Program-made: the position numbers and the translations under genes | Notes under the pieces: model-generated | Databases searched by the model: none | The model's input: only the letters and a program-made list of their open reading frames with translations | Told to the model about the DNA's origin: nothing | Shown: one piece after another, positions 35,778 through 47,480 of the stretch | Layout of the letters: every line of letters starts with the position of its first letter | Numbering within the stretch: the first letter of the stretch is position 1 | Origin: Piper betle | Taxonomy: Eukaryota > Streptophyta > Magnoliopsida > Piperales > Piperaceae | NCBI GenBank assembly: GCA_033002965.1 | Contig: JAURVB010013619.1 | Location: 46,318 to 110,317, forward strand | DNA: 64,000 nucleotides | Direction of reading: 5' to 3'

Positions 35778-38645
35778 TGTAACACCCCGTTTCGGCTCAC
35801 CCGTGAACCGACCCGGAAATGTCACCGGCGACCGAACCGTTCGTTAATCTACTAGATTCGGTTAAGCCGACCAGGATCTACTCTCGGCGTCTCAAGATGA
35901 AGATGCAAATATGAAATGCATAAATGAGAATGATAGGGTTCTAACGCGGTCCTACATGCATGCTGTGATGTACAAGCAAAAACAAGACAAAATAATAAAT
36001 GAGAAACCAAAAGAAAATATATAATATTTTATGAAAATACGATAACACATAATAATCTACCATGACATTAAATCATTATCTCATTCATTTTTACCCGAGC
36101 CGAGTCTGAACTCCAAGGCTCCCTACTCATTCATGTTCATCAGTTCGTTTCATAACAAGTAATTCATCAAGATAAAAACATGGTAATAATCATCCACACA
36201 GCATTAAACAACCATCATTATACATTACACGCGGCAGGTACATGTGTGCGCGGTTCCGTGCTGCTCCTCCGCAGTCCCGACAGCTTTCATCGCTCGCATT
36301 CTTCACCTACATATATATAGAAAAACCGTCAGTAACGAGTGTTACCGGCCCGGAAAATAACTAATATCAATCTGGCACAGGAGAGCAAACTCTCCTGTTG
36401 AATCAAAACCATATACTTCCTCAAGAACTCTCATCAGGGCACATACGGGAGCCGTCGCCGTCGGGCCGTCGCCCTCGGGTCGACAGCGTCCCCCTATCTT
36501 TCTCATTCTCATACCTTGGCCATTTCTCTATTGCTTCTCGCATCAAATTTCATTCCTTACCGCCCTCTGCACCTTCCATATTACTCCTGGCCTTGAGCAC
36601 AAAGGCCGAGCACTCTCAGGCAGTCGCCTTCAGTACCCTTTGAAACCACAAGTCTAGACATGCGCTGCAATGCAGTACCCGTAAACCTCCACACTTCTCC
36701 GGGTTTGAGGAACTCAAAGGTGGAGTTGTCCGGATCCTTCGGGAACGAAGTGGGTTCTCCCCAGCTCCAGAGCCCGCTCTTCCGGGCACACGCCCTATCT
36801 GAAGACGTGGCCGCAAGTAACCCTCATTCCATCTCTCACCGAAAACACGAAAACTATATATATATATAGGCCTGGGTTGGGATTTATACAATAGGCCCGA
36901 AGGCATCGTGAGCTGGATCTGAAGTTCGAAAACAAACTCGAGGGATCTCATCCTCGAGGGTTATTTATCCGAAAAAGGACTGTTGGCTAAATGGCCCGAG
37001 TTAAGTGGGATCCGATAAAACGCCACTTAACTCGTCCTGCACATGATAAATCAAATAAACAATAGAGTAGCATAAAACAGAGAACGAGTCCTAAACGGAC
37101 CTGGTAGAAGCTCCAAACGGGTCCACGCGCCTAGGCGGCGAGCTCCTACACCGTACCTACACAATCAAGCTAAAAACTAACGCCCGCATGATGAATCACA
37201 CATCCTATAGCATGCACGCACAATCAACACAATCACTCATCAAGCAACACACATCAACCTATATCAATTCTAGCAAGTCTACTTAGGTTAGTTTACATTA
37301 GATCATGATTATTACTTAATAACCCTAATTAGTTTCATAACTTCTATTTTTAACACCACACAATTCCACAAATTTCATATTTTATTCTAAATCAAATCCA
37401 CATTTATATAAGTAATTACAATGCACAATTCATCAATCATAGCATGCAAATTCTAATAATCAATACTTTCAAATAATTAAGTTAAAATAAATTATACCTC
37501 GCGTCGTCGAAAATCGGCGACGGCTAGGGTTTCCGTTTCGCGGCTCGAAACTCGAATTCGGCACCTAGCGGCGTCCGAAGTCCGATCAGATTGGACCGGG
37601 TGCGTTCGGCGGATGATCCGGCGAACTTCCCTCGAATCCAATTTTCCGGCGGTTCCGGTGGTTTTCCGGCGGATTCCGACGGTTTTCCGGCGGATTCCGA
37701 CGGTTTTCCAGCGACGATTCGGGACGGGGCAATCAAGGGGTCTATCGGCACCAGCTCGACGAGCTTGGTCCGATGGCGGTGTCAAACAGAGCAACCGAGG
37801 CCGCGATGGCCGTCGGCGGCGGCGTTGAAAACGGGCGGCGGCGGCGGCGTTCTCCAATCGGGGCTCCGGCCGGCCTCGACGGCGGTCGGGAGGATGGGGG
37901 AAATGTCGGCAACGGCGAGGGGGTGGTACTGGTGGTCGTAGCGGCGGCGACGGCGGCCGAACGGCGGCGGAATCGACGGGCGGAGCGTCGCGGTTCGTGG
38001 GGCAAATCCGGCGTCGTGGCGGCGAGGCAGTGGCCGGGGTGGGTCGTGGCGGCACGGCGACTTCACGGCGGGGCGGGGCGGCGTCGATCGGCGGCAGCCC
38101 GGCGTCGGCAGCGGCGGCGGCGGCGACCACAAGGGGCGGCGGCGAGGGTTTGGGTTTTGGAAAAAAAGAAAAAAAAGTCGGGGAAGAAGAAGAAGTGTTG
38201 TAGTGGCAGTTTCGTAAATAAGTATTGACTCGCTTCCTACTCGAGTCAAAATAATAACTAGTTCGTAATAAATTCTAAAAAAAATCTAGAAAAATATGGA
38301 AAAAATTCTATAAAATAAAACAAACACAATAACATCCAAATGACATGCTCTATAACTAATAACCCACCCGGATATCGTCAAACGCGTCCTAATTCGTTAT
38401 TCGGCCTAAAAAAATATTCTACGATCAAATAAAAATAACAATCAATACTGCATACCTCCATATACTTGATAACCCATTTTTTTCATCATCTTTCAGGCGT
38501 TATCATCATACACTTGAGCATACATGACCCGCATTGCTCATAACTCACAGCTGGCCTCAACCCAGCTCGCGGTCCATGAAGCTGACTCGACTCGAACCGA
38601 CTGGTTCACTCCCGTAAAACTCTGACTCGAGTCACGGGTTTTACA
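35778..38645 (+). mobile_element. LTR-like element B (probable solo LTR), 2868 bp, nested in A
   Basis: It starts TGTAACACCCCG and ends GGGTTTTACA. The 5-bp duplication CTAGG flanks it exactly (35773-35777 and 38646-38650). TG...CA ends with a 5-bp duplication and no coding domain fit a solo LTR, plausibly of a Ty3-type retrotransposon given the TGTAACACCCC start. It contains GC-rich DNA at about 37500-38200 with long open frames on both strands (up to 212 codons) made of Arg, Pro, Gly and Ala. A block GGCAGTTTCGTAA and the palindrome at 38225-38249 follow. The long frames are best explained by base composition rather than genes. Confidence 0.75.
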
Positions 38646-38749
38646 CTAGGCCCACAGGGGCAATCTTGTGATCCGAAATTCATATGATATATGCAAATTA
38701 AATACCCTTAAAATTCCAAATGGAAACTAAACGCTACAACGACTAAGTA

Positions 38750-39815
38750 TTTAAAATATACAATATTTACCCAGGTTTTTTATATGATTTTGTATTTTTC
38801 GGGTATAAACATTATTAATTAAGTGATATTTTACTTTATTTTTTGGTGTTAATTAATATTCTATTAGATATGCTTAATTTGGGTGTTTTAATGCAGGAAT
38901 GGCTACAATTTATGGTGTTCAATGGAGTCGAAGAGTTGGAAACTTGAAGGGACATTATAATTAATTAGACTATGTCGATTTGTGAACACCTTCTTCGAAT
39001 TCTTGTATCTCCACTTCTATATAAAAGGGTGGTCATTTGTTGTTATATATCTTATCTTTGGGCTTTGAAGTGTAGTGAAAGAAGTAATTTTAGTTTTTGT
39101 AATTTCTTTCTTTTTCATAATAAAATTTAGTTTCTATTTTATAATGTTTCCTATTTTTATTATGGAGTTGTCTTTTAGTTTGTTCTAAAGAAGAATAGAA
39201 TTTAACATGATTTAATTGAATTTATTTCAAGCTCTTATTCTTTTATTCAATTGGATCGTTTGAATTATCTTCTAAATGCTAAGAATAGATTGATCGCCTA
39301 TATCTTAAATCATGAGGTTTAATTAGATTTTGGGAGAAATTAATTAGATTCGTCATTGATAATTCATCATACGACGAGTTTTTTGACTTGTTTGTCGTTG
39401 TGGTCGGAAGATACACACCACCGTATACGATTGTAAGGAAAATCTTAATGTATTATTTTGTTTATTAATCAATTATCACTGGGAGGTAGAAATTGAGGCA
39501 AAATGAGCGGCCACCATGTTATATAATTATCTTAGATTGACAATCGAGGGAATAAAAGATAAAAGAGGAACATTTGATGAATGAAATTGATGTTAAGGGA
39601 AATTTGACTCTAGAACGAATTTTATCACTTTAACTTCTCTTTTAATTTAAAGTTATTACATAGTTAAGTTTGTTATTTTTGTTTTGTTTTTCATTTTATG
39701 TTCTTTAATTAATTATAGGAAATTCATCTTCCTGTAGGACACTTGAATATATCATTATATTACTTGTTTCGACCGTGTATACTTGTACGTCATTGAAAAT
39801 ATTTTAACTACGGCA
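38750..39815. mobile_element. Insert of about 1.07 kb inside the 3' part of element A
   Basis: Alignment of A with C breaks at about 38750 and resumes at about 39815, so the DNA between is extra. It is AT-rich with a TATATAAAAGG stretch at about 39020, like the U3/R of an LTR, but no clear termini, target duplication or coding domain were found. Confidence 0.45.
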
Positions 39816-40027
39816 ACCTTGGCTAATATATAAAAATCATCTGTATATCTTGTGTATACAATAATAACTCATGCTCTTTTATAGCCTATTTGAAGCTATC
39901 ATGTACATAATAGGCACACTCAACCACCATAATATGCTCATACGGCTATTTGGGCCATATATTCATGGTTTGAAAACTAGTCTGGCTCAGGGTCACTCGA
40001 ACCGGTAACCTGAAGCTAGGTTTTACA

Positions 40028-42648
40028 CTATAGATTATAAAGGCGGTCTAATAAAAGTAATTTTGTCATATTTAAATGACTTTAATATATATATATAATT
40101 TTGTCTAATGGACAAATATTTGTATTTGTTTGTCCTCTTTATTCTTGTGATGGATGAATTAATTCGTAATATTCAAGATAATGCCCCATGGTGTATGTTA
40201 TTTACAACAACATGATGTTGATTGATACTTTTAAGGAAAGAGTTGAGGATAAGTTAAATAATAGTCAAATACCATAGAATCATAAAGCTTAAGGATTAGT
40301 CAAGTAAGAAAAGAATACATGGAATATAATTTTAGAGAGATCGGAGATTTCTTTTCCTATTAGAGAACTATGAGTTGTGAGAAAAGGGACGTTAAGTATT
40401 TGACTATATACTAAATGTAGATGGGGACATTGACGATGATGTCAAACATAGAATTGCAATTTGATGGCTAAAATAGATAGCTACTTAACAAGTGTTATGT
40501 GACAATTAAGTTTATATAAAATTGATAGGTAAATTTTATAGAATAGTCAATGCTACTTAATGGAACAAAATATTTGACACCAAAACAAATGCATATTGAT
40601 AAAATGAAAGTAGCTGAAAAGTAGATATTGAGATGAATGTGGTAAAACCCTTATAAACCGAATTCCAGACAACACTACACGTATACAATGAATGGTGATA
40701 CCAATTGAGGAGAAAATAAGAGAATATTGATTTGGGCATGTGTAAAAATATCTTTCGTATGCTTTTGTTAAAAGATATACCATACTATTTTACTTGTGTA
40801 TTGACAGAGTACTTGGTAAGCTTAAAAGAACTTGGATTGAGATAATAAGCAAATATATGAAAAAGTTTAAGTTAAACGTTGATATAGTCTATATCAAGTG
40901 AAATGAAAGAAGCTATAACGTCAATGTAGATGATGATATATATATATAAAATTATGTGATTTAAATAGATGATTTCGACTAGATATTTTTATATATAATT
41001 TTAAAATAATAGTAAACAATCTCTTTGAATTACACTTTCATTTACAAACTTTTTCAAGCAAGATACTGGGCCGGATTAGCTAGCTAGTGAAGTTTGATTT
41101 TTCAAACGCAGAGTAATATCGTAGCCCACACAAATCTACAACTTATGCCAGGCCCATTCAAGAACGAAAGGATTAAATCGAAACAACATTCGACGCCCAC
41201 CATGGATTGAAATATTATTAACGTTCTAAATTTACGATTAACTTGTACAGTAACAATACAACTAAACTCGATCAAAACTCAATGCAGAACACAGATCAGA
41301 CATACCATGCATGGATAGAAATAGAATTACCAACCTCACTGATACATGGTAGAGTTTCTTTCACTAGCATTCTTAGCTGGAGTCGAGCAAACCTCCTGCG
41401 TGGGTGATCTCATAAAATAGTACCCCAATCTCCCAGCTACAGAATAGGATCGTTGGCAATGTCGAGAGAAGCAAGCCACCCTACCGAGAGGGAAACCGGG
41501 TTACCGTCGTCCAAGATTTAAAATTGGATAGGCAGAGAGGTATAAACAGTACTGAGCTTTGCCCAAATCTCAGAATTCAGGGACATATAGATTCGAATAA
41601 ATTCGGAGACACCTTGTTTTTATCAAAATTTCGACCACAAAAACAGTCCGAAGGACAAATATTTTTGAAAAAAGAAGGCCAATTGGGCGTTCTTTCATTG
41701 ACAAAAGCAGACATATGTTGTTCACAGCCTCGCATACTTGGCTTGCCATCACAGATCAGTCCACAATAAATCCATAAACACACTATTATTTTTCTTATAA
41801 TATAATCAACAACAACGCCATAAAATTTCATTGACCAACGATTATAGCTAGCATATACAGTAGCACTGGCGAAAGTTTTTTTGACATTCAAGGACAAGAA
41901 CAAAGGGCAGGTGCAGCCAAACCAAAGAATCCAAATCCTCGATCTCCCCGTCAAACAGACGAAAAAGAAAAAAACAAAACCACCAAAAAGAGAGATCGGC
42001 TTCTTCAACCAAACGACACATGCTTTTGCAGTTGGGCCAGTGTTGACCACAAGAAAAGCAGCTCTCAATACAAGCACGCAACCGATCCGAATTGATTAAC
42101 AAAGACGACCTCCTCGACCATCGTCAACTACACATTGGCCTACGCCCCACCACCTCCCTCTTTTTGACCATTCCCTTCCCCCCCCCCACCTAATCCATAC
42201 GCTCCTTTTCTTGGCTTCCTTTAATGAGTTCAATAATAATCCCCCGCCCTCAACTTTTGACTAGGCCTCCTACTAGCGACAAACAACGGGCTCCAAGCCT
42301 CAACCCCAAGATCTCAATCCCAGTTTCCGAGCTCAGATCATGAATTACTATAGCACCAAAATGTCAGAACGGAAGGCCGAAGTTTCCTGTTCGATTTCCT
42401 ATGTCTTTTCCACAACGCCGCTTGATTTTTTTCTTAACCCAATAATAACATAAAAACATAACAAGGCACATAGCTAGATCAAATCTGACTAACAAGAAAA
42501 TGTTGACATCGGATTGAATCCTTTTCTTTCCCAACAGGTGATTCCGTTAGGTAACCCAAATCATTCTCCAAGTTAAAAGAAAGAAACAAAAAAAAATTGT
42601 CTGTTAAACAACATGGTTTTGATTGATTTTTTTTACAAAATAGTGAAG
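40028..42648. other. Intergenic region and 3' flank of the WRKY gene
   Basis: AT-rich to about 41000, then moderately balanced. Open frames such as 41577-42077 (minus) are Phe/Cys/Trp-rich and have no family. A 25-codon minus frame near 41460-41530 looked faintly protein-like but is too short to support. Confidence 0.45.
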
Positions 42649-44235
42649 TTAAGACAGCAGCGTAAGGTTGCCAGGCTCCGGCGAGACGACCTGTGTGTGA
42701 TGGTGCTCACCCTCGTAGGTGACTATGAGCATGGTGGGGTCGTCGGGTGCCCTCTCGACGTGCTTCCTCGCCGGGCAGCCTCTCACCGTGCTGCACTTGT
42801 AGTATCCCCTGCAAGAACAACGGTTTTAAGTTAAACCACTTCACTAACTAATTAGTCCGATAGCTAGAACATTTTTTGTGTCCGAGAAAAAAACAAGTTT
42901 GGTTTTTGATTGATTGATGGATTACCTTGGGTAGGGGGAGCCTTTGATGGGTTTCTGGCCGTACTTGCGCCATGAGTACTCATCGGGGGGGATATCTGCC
43001 ATTTTCGAACTTATTGCGGGGACCCTTATCGTCTTCCTCACTCGTGATTTCCTGCACCAGTCCAACTTTTTGGTAAGAGAAGAAAAAAAACGAAAGATCA
43101 TCGTCACCGTTCACCCCCACAACACTACACTCTGACTGTGCATGGATAGCTTACATGAACCGGCTAAGGGCTGTGGACACCGGCCTTGGCCGCACCAGTT
43201 CGACAAACGCCAGAAAAACCCACAAAAACCATTCAGATTCCCCAAAGGGACACTTGCAAGAACAGATCAGTTGCAAAATGGCCATTGAAAGCATCCAAAA
43301 CAGATCAGTTGGAAACTTGAAATCATCAACACACTCTTGGGAGGAAAGCAAGCTCCTCCCTTTTAAAATTCTCATTCACGCTTTGCAAAGTTGGTATCTT
43401 GAGATTGATGGAGCGCGTATGCTACAAGCATATATATGAGCACAATGTTGTGGTTCATGATCTACCTAGTAGTGCTCTTGATTGTTTGCAGCATACCGAA
43501 TATGAGCTACTGGTAATGTAAAGGACGCAATTACTACTAGTTGAAACAATTACTATTAACAATGCAATTTCGCTCTAAACAATGCAGGGGAACTTAAGAT
43601 CTAGCCAAATCAATTACTGTTTTGTATTAAAAAAGAAGAAGAAACCAACAATTTTTTTTGGATGTAGTAAAAGCTAACCTCTTCTTGGAGCAATGGCAAC
43701 GTCCGGGGATGGAGAACTCGTCGGAGAGCTCATGGGCATGGCATTTCTTCTTGTACAAGGAAGCCAGCGGCGGTTTTCCGGCGGACATGGTCGGGACAGT
43801 GGCCAGCAGCATCGACGACGACCCAACCCTCCCGTTCGACACGCTGCCGTCGCCGGCGACGGACGACATGAACGACGAGTTGGCCGATGACATGGGCGGG
43901 GAGATGCAGTACGCCTCCTTCGCTGGGTCGCCCTTGGAACAGTCGATGGTGGCTCTCGCCGTAGAAGAAGACGCCGCCGCTGCCTGGCCGCGGCGGAAGC
44001 GGGCGTGGCCGGTGCGGTCGAGGATGGAGATGACACGCTTGAACTTGGAGACGGTGAAGTCGGTGATCTCCCGGCAGTCGACGGCGGCCGGCCGGTGGGC
44101 GGCGGCGGCGCCGGCCGCGCTTGGCTGGGACATGACCCGGATGAGATGCTCCATGCTCTTGAGCCCGGCGGCGGCCGCCTCTTGGAGAGCCATCTGCTCG
44201 TCCACCTTGGAGTACCCCATGAGGTCGACCGCCAT
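42649..44235 (-). CDS. WRKY transcription factor, group IId, 280 aa, 3 exons
   Basis: Exons are 44235-43679, 43051-42926 and 42808-42649, both introns in phase 2. The second intron falls after PYPR, the conserved R-type position in the WRKY domain. Group IId hallmarks appear in order: a C-motif for calmodulin binding ending [19 protein letters not shown] (residues 64-82), a plant zinc cluster starting [18 protein letters not shown] (153-170) with [10 protein letters not shown], then [11 protein letters not shown] (WRKYGQK at 213-219). The C2H2 finger is C233-x5-C239-x23-H263-x1-H265. Group IId factors bind W-boxes (TTGACC/T) and respond to calcium and defence signals, often as repressors in immunity. 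The ATG at 44235 follows family starts. Exon 1 is strongly GC-rich. The protein looks intact. Confidence 0.95.
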
Positions 44236-44344
44236 GAGACCAATCAAATAGAACACAAAGTGCTCGACGATCAACTTCGATCAGAGCATTACCACCATGA
44301 ATCTAGAGGTAGAGAAGGAAGATGTATAAACAAGGCAATGGCTG

Positions 44345-44424
44345 TATATATAGAGAGATCGGGACAAGTTAAAAGCTACGTGAGAGGAGACAAATGACAG
44401 TACAAAGAATCCAACTTTGGTCAA
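44345..44424 (-). promoter_or_regulatory. WRKY promoter: TATA box and upstream W-box
   Basis: TATATATA at 44345-44352 lies about 110 bp before the start codon. A minus-strand TTGACC (44419-44424) lies about 70 bp further upstream. Another TTGAC core (plus strand) lies near 44773. WRKY genes are often self- or cross-regulated through W-boxes; here that is an inference from motif position. Confidence 0.5.
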
Positions 44425-45310
44425 AGGGATGGTGAAAATGATGCAGTATTAAGCAAAGAGGATTATGGTAATTAAGAGATTGATTAAGGCCAGTAATTGA
44501 GTTTATATTTGAGGAGGTTTAGGGGGAATTTTGATTTGGCGGATTCAACGCCAGCAAGGTTCTTGTTTGTCAAAATGTGTTTGTTGGGGGATGACCAATT
44601 AGGGGAGGGAGTCAGAACAGGGAGTCGGGGTTTGAAGTTTGAACCGGTGCAACTGATCGGATTTTCAGTTTTAACTTTTAACTGCTGGTTACTGCTGGTG
44701 GTTTTGCACTAGTGGATGGTAATTAGGATTTGTCAAAGATTGTGACTCCTTGATCTCAGGTGTGCAGTCATTTTGACGACGGACTACAAATCCCCCGGCC
44801 CCAAAACACAGTAACGTGTGAAAAAAAAGAAAGACAGAATGATTTACAAGTAAGTTTGTTGAACTAAGGTCAGATCATATAATAGGTACGTGTCATGTTT
44901 CTGATTTAACTTCGCAATAGTTATTGTTAGGCTTTGAAAAGATGTACAAGGCAATAATAAAGTAGGGTGAAGACATAAATTGTCATGTTGTTATTACGAT
45001 ATGAAGTTTGTTGAAGACTATCGGAGAAATAGCAAGTTTGGGAAGGAGGAAGACGGAGGAGGCGTGCAAAATTGTCCGACCGGCATCGGTCAGCTGCGGG
45101 AGCCGTTCATTAAATGAACGAGCGAGCTCAAGCTGTGTCTACCGACGATGGCGCTGTCGGTCCAGCCTACGAAAATTGACTTTGGGCTCGTGAGACGAGA
45201 GATTCATTATTTTATTTATTTAGCAAAAAAGAAGCATTTAGCATCTGTTATAATCCACATTATAGTTTTTTTTATTTTTAAAAGGGTACTAATTCGTACT
45301 CGATAAGAGG

Positions 45311-45311
<1 letters not shown>
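44425..45311. other. Upstream flank of the WRKY gene
   Basis: No gene seen. Open frames of about 60-70 codons lack domains. The region may contain distal WRKY promoter elements. Confidence 0.45.

Positions 45312-45375
<64 letters not shown>
45312..45375. repeat. (TA)n microsatellite, 32 units
   Basis: An uninterrupted TA run of 64 bases. It produces false open frames of Tyr-Ile repeats on the minus strand. Confidence 0.95.
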
Positions 45376-45377
<2 letters not shown>

Positions 45378-45399
45378 ACGAGGTTAGTGCGCAACACAA

Positions 45400-46150
45400 C
45401 CATTTTGGCTGCGCTACATTTTTCTTTGGCTTCAATCCAACCGCCGGAAAAACCTCCCCACCCCACCCTTCCCACAACCCCCCAACCCTCTTTTCTTCTC
45501 AAACTTCTCGGCTCGGCCGTCATCCCCCACTGTAGTGCCCCTCATCCCCTGCCCCCCCACCACGTTCCTCGTTGTACCCCCGACGTTGCCCCTTGTTCCT
45601 ACACGCTTATTCGCCTTGCCCCACCTCCCCCGGTTGGTTTGCCACCCTGCCCCCCTATTTTGCCGTTGACAATCTCCCCCACCACCGCGCCATCTTAGCT
45701 GCGCTACATTTTCTTTGGCTTCAATCCCAACAGCCGGAAGAAACCTCCCCACCCACCCTTCCCACAACCCCCAACCCTCTTTTCTTCTCAAACTTCTCGG
45801 CCTGGCCGTCATCCCCCAACTGTAGTGCCCCTCATCCCCCTGCCCCCCACCACGTTCCTCGTTGTACCCACGACGTTGCCCCTTGTTCCTACACCCTTAT
45901 TCGCCTTGCCCCACCTCCTCCCCCGACTGGTTTGCCACCATGCCCCCCTATTTTGCCGTTGACAATCTCCCCCACCACCGCACCCCTTATCCCCCCACCC
46001 GCCGCGTTCCTCATCCCACTCACGACGCTAACCCTCGTCCCCCACCCCCCTACGCACCCTTATTCTCCCTACCCTACCTCCTCCCCTCGGGCCGGTTTGC
46101 CGCCCCGCCCTCCCTTGTTTTGCCGTCGACAATCCCCCTCCCCCTCTCTG
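45400..46150 (+). repeat. C-rich tandem duplication, two full units and a diverged third
   Basis: A unit of about 290 bp starting GCTGCGCTACATTTT-CTTTGGCTTCAATCC and ending CAATCTCCCCCACCACCGC occurs at about 45409-45698 and 45699-45985. A shorter, diverged third unit follows to about 46140 (ending CGACAATCCCCCTCCCC). The strand is very rich in C, so open frames here (up to 244 codons) are Pro-rich and drift between units. I do not regard them as genes. Confidence 0.8.
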
Positions 46151-46479
46151 TTTTTTTTCAGCAACGGTAGGCAGGGCCACGGTGGCAGATGGGACCTCCA
46201 CGACGGAGGCGCATTGTCCCAGTGGGGAGCTGCGGTGAGAGATGGCGGCAGGGCCACATTGGCGACGACCGTGGGGAGCTATGGCGTTGTCGCGTTGTCA
46301 TGGTGACCCTGGGCATGCACTGTCTAGGCCTGGGGAAGAGTCGAGATGGCAGCCGGGTGGGTGTGTATGGGAGGGGGGGGTTAAGAGGGGTGCAGGCAGG
46401 TAAGGCCAGCAGTCAGGTGGTGCGACAAAACAGGGATGGAAAAACAGAGTCGTCGACAAAATATGGGAGGGAGGAGGAA

Positions 46480-47480
46480 ATAGGTAGAGGTAGTTTCGTA
46501 ATAAAAAATTGACTCGCTCCGACTTAAGTCAATATTACGAAATATATATTAAAAATATAAAATATAATAAAATAAAATAATCGAGTGCTAATGGATTATT
46601 TTATCTTATGGTGTTTTAATCTATTTTTTCATATTTTTCAATATTTACTTCATAATATTGATACGAGTTGGGAAGGAAATGGGCAGGGGTAGTTTTGTAG
46701 TAAAAGCTTGACTCGATCCAGACTTGTGTCAATATTACGAAATAAATCCCAAAAAATATGAAAAAATTCTGGAAAATACCATAAAAAAATAATCAAATTC
46801 TAATGGATTATTTTATTGTATGGTATTTTATTCTATTTTTTCATATTTTTTGAGAGGGGTAGTTTTAAAATAAAAACTTGACTCTGTCCCGACCCACCTG
46901 TAACGACCCGCCATTTTTCACGATATTGTGGGCCTTGATGGCTAACTGTTACTAAAAAATTTAACAAAAACCAACCCTATAACAAACCGGTCCTAACCGG
47001 ACCGGGTGTTACTTAAAAGTGTTACATGAATAATATGAAAGCAAATAAGTCTAGCATTTCTATCTCAAAAAAACTTATTTTCAAATAACAATGCATGAAG
47101 TAATTATCCTACAGTCTTGGATCATTTCCTATAGCTACATTTATAACACAAGAAAAATAAAAAGAGAAGCCTGTTTATTAACCGTTCACCACTTGCATTG
47201 GTAGAAGAACCACCATGTTGTCTCTTAGTCTTTAGGTCCAGCTGCTAACCTGCGGTGGCAATTCTGTAAATACTGGTTGACACGATACCAACTTGAGTTA
47301 TTACAAAATAAAATTTGAAAAATATGAAAAAATAGAGTAAAATACTATAAAATAAAATAATTTATTAGAATTAGATTATTTTATTATATATTTTTTATTT
47401 TTTGATATGTATTTTGTAATATTGACTCGATTAGGGAGCGAGTCAAGTTTTTATTACGAAATTGCCATTGAGTCATTTTT
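46480..47480. repeat. Block with three TTGACTCG palindromes and repeated AT-rich tails
   Basis: Palindromes lie at 46509-46532, 46708-46732 and 47422-47446, with a half copy at about 46878. Each of the first two is followed by ATATTACGAAAT and an AT-rich tail with GGATTATTTTAT-TATGGT. A fragment beginning TGTAACGACCCGCC at about 46901 looks like the start of another LTR. Flanking GC-rich segments at 46150-46480 and 47500-47760 point away from each other. Confidence 0.6.

Larger units (their letters stand above)
33017..40027 (+). mobile_element. LTR-like element A, split by element B and another insert
   Basis: A begins TGTGATACCCCAATTTCGGTTCACC and ends GGTTTTACA. Its parts (33017-35772, 38651 to about 38750, and about 39815-40027) align in order with element C (58517-61623). 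Shared marks include the CTCTCAGGCA-TGCAC tract, the 'primary' block near 35030-35560 and the closing GGTTTGAAAAC-AGTCTGGCT segment. Removing the two inserts leaves about 3.1 kb, the length of C. TG...CA ends and size fit a solo LTR. The 5-bp flanks (CTTCA and CTATA) match only at three positions, so the target duplication has decayed or the copy is rearranged. No gag or pol is visible. Confidence 0.65.

Noticed and set aside
37492..38249. Arg/Pro-rich frames up to 212 codons on both strands in element B
   Set aside because: Simultaneous long frames on both strands are expected from high GC. No homology recognised.
41455..41535. Short minus-strand peptide-like frame (25 codons)
   Set aside because: Too short, closed by stops on both sides, no recognisable family.
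41577..42077. 166-codon minus-strand frame downstream of the WRKY gene
   Set aside because: Phe/Cys/Trp-rich composition typical of non-coding DNA; likely WRKY 3' flank.
45572..46306. 244-codon Pro-rich open frame
   Set aside because: It reads across tandem C-rich units and changes frame relative to the repeat, so it reflects composition, not a gene.
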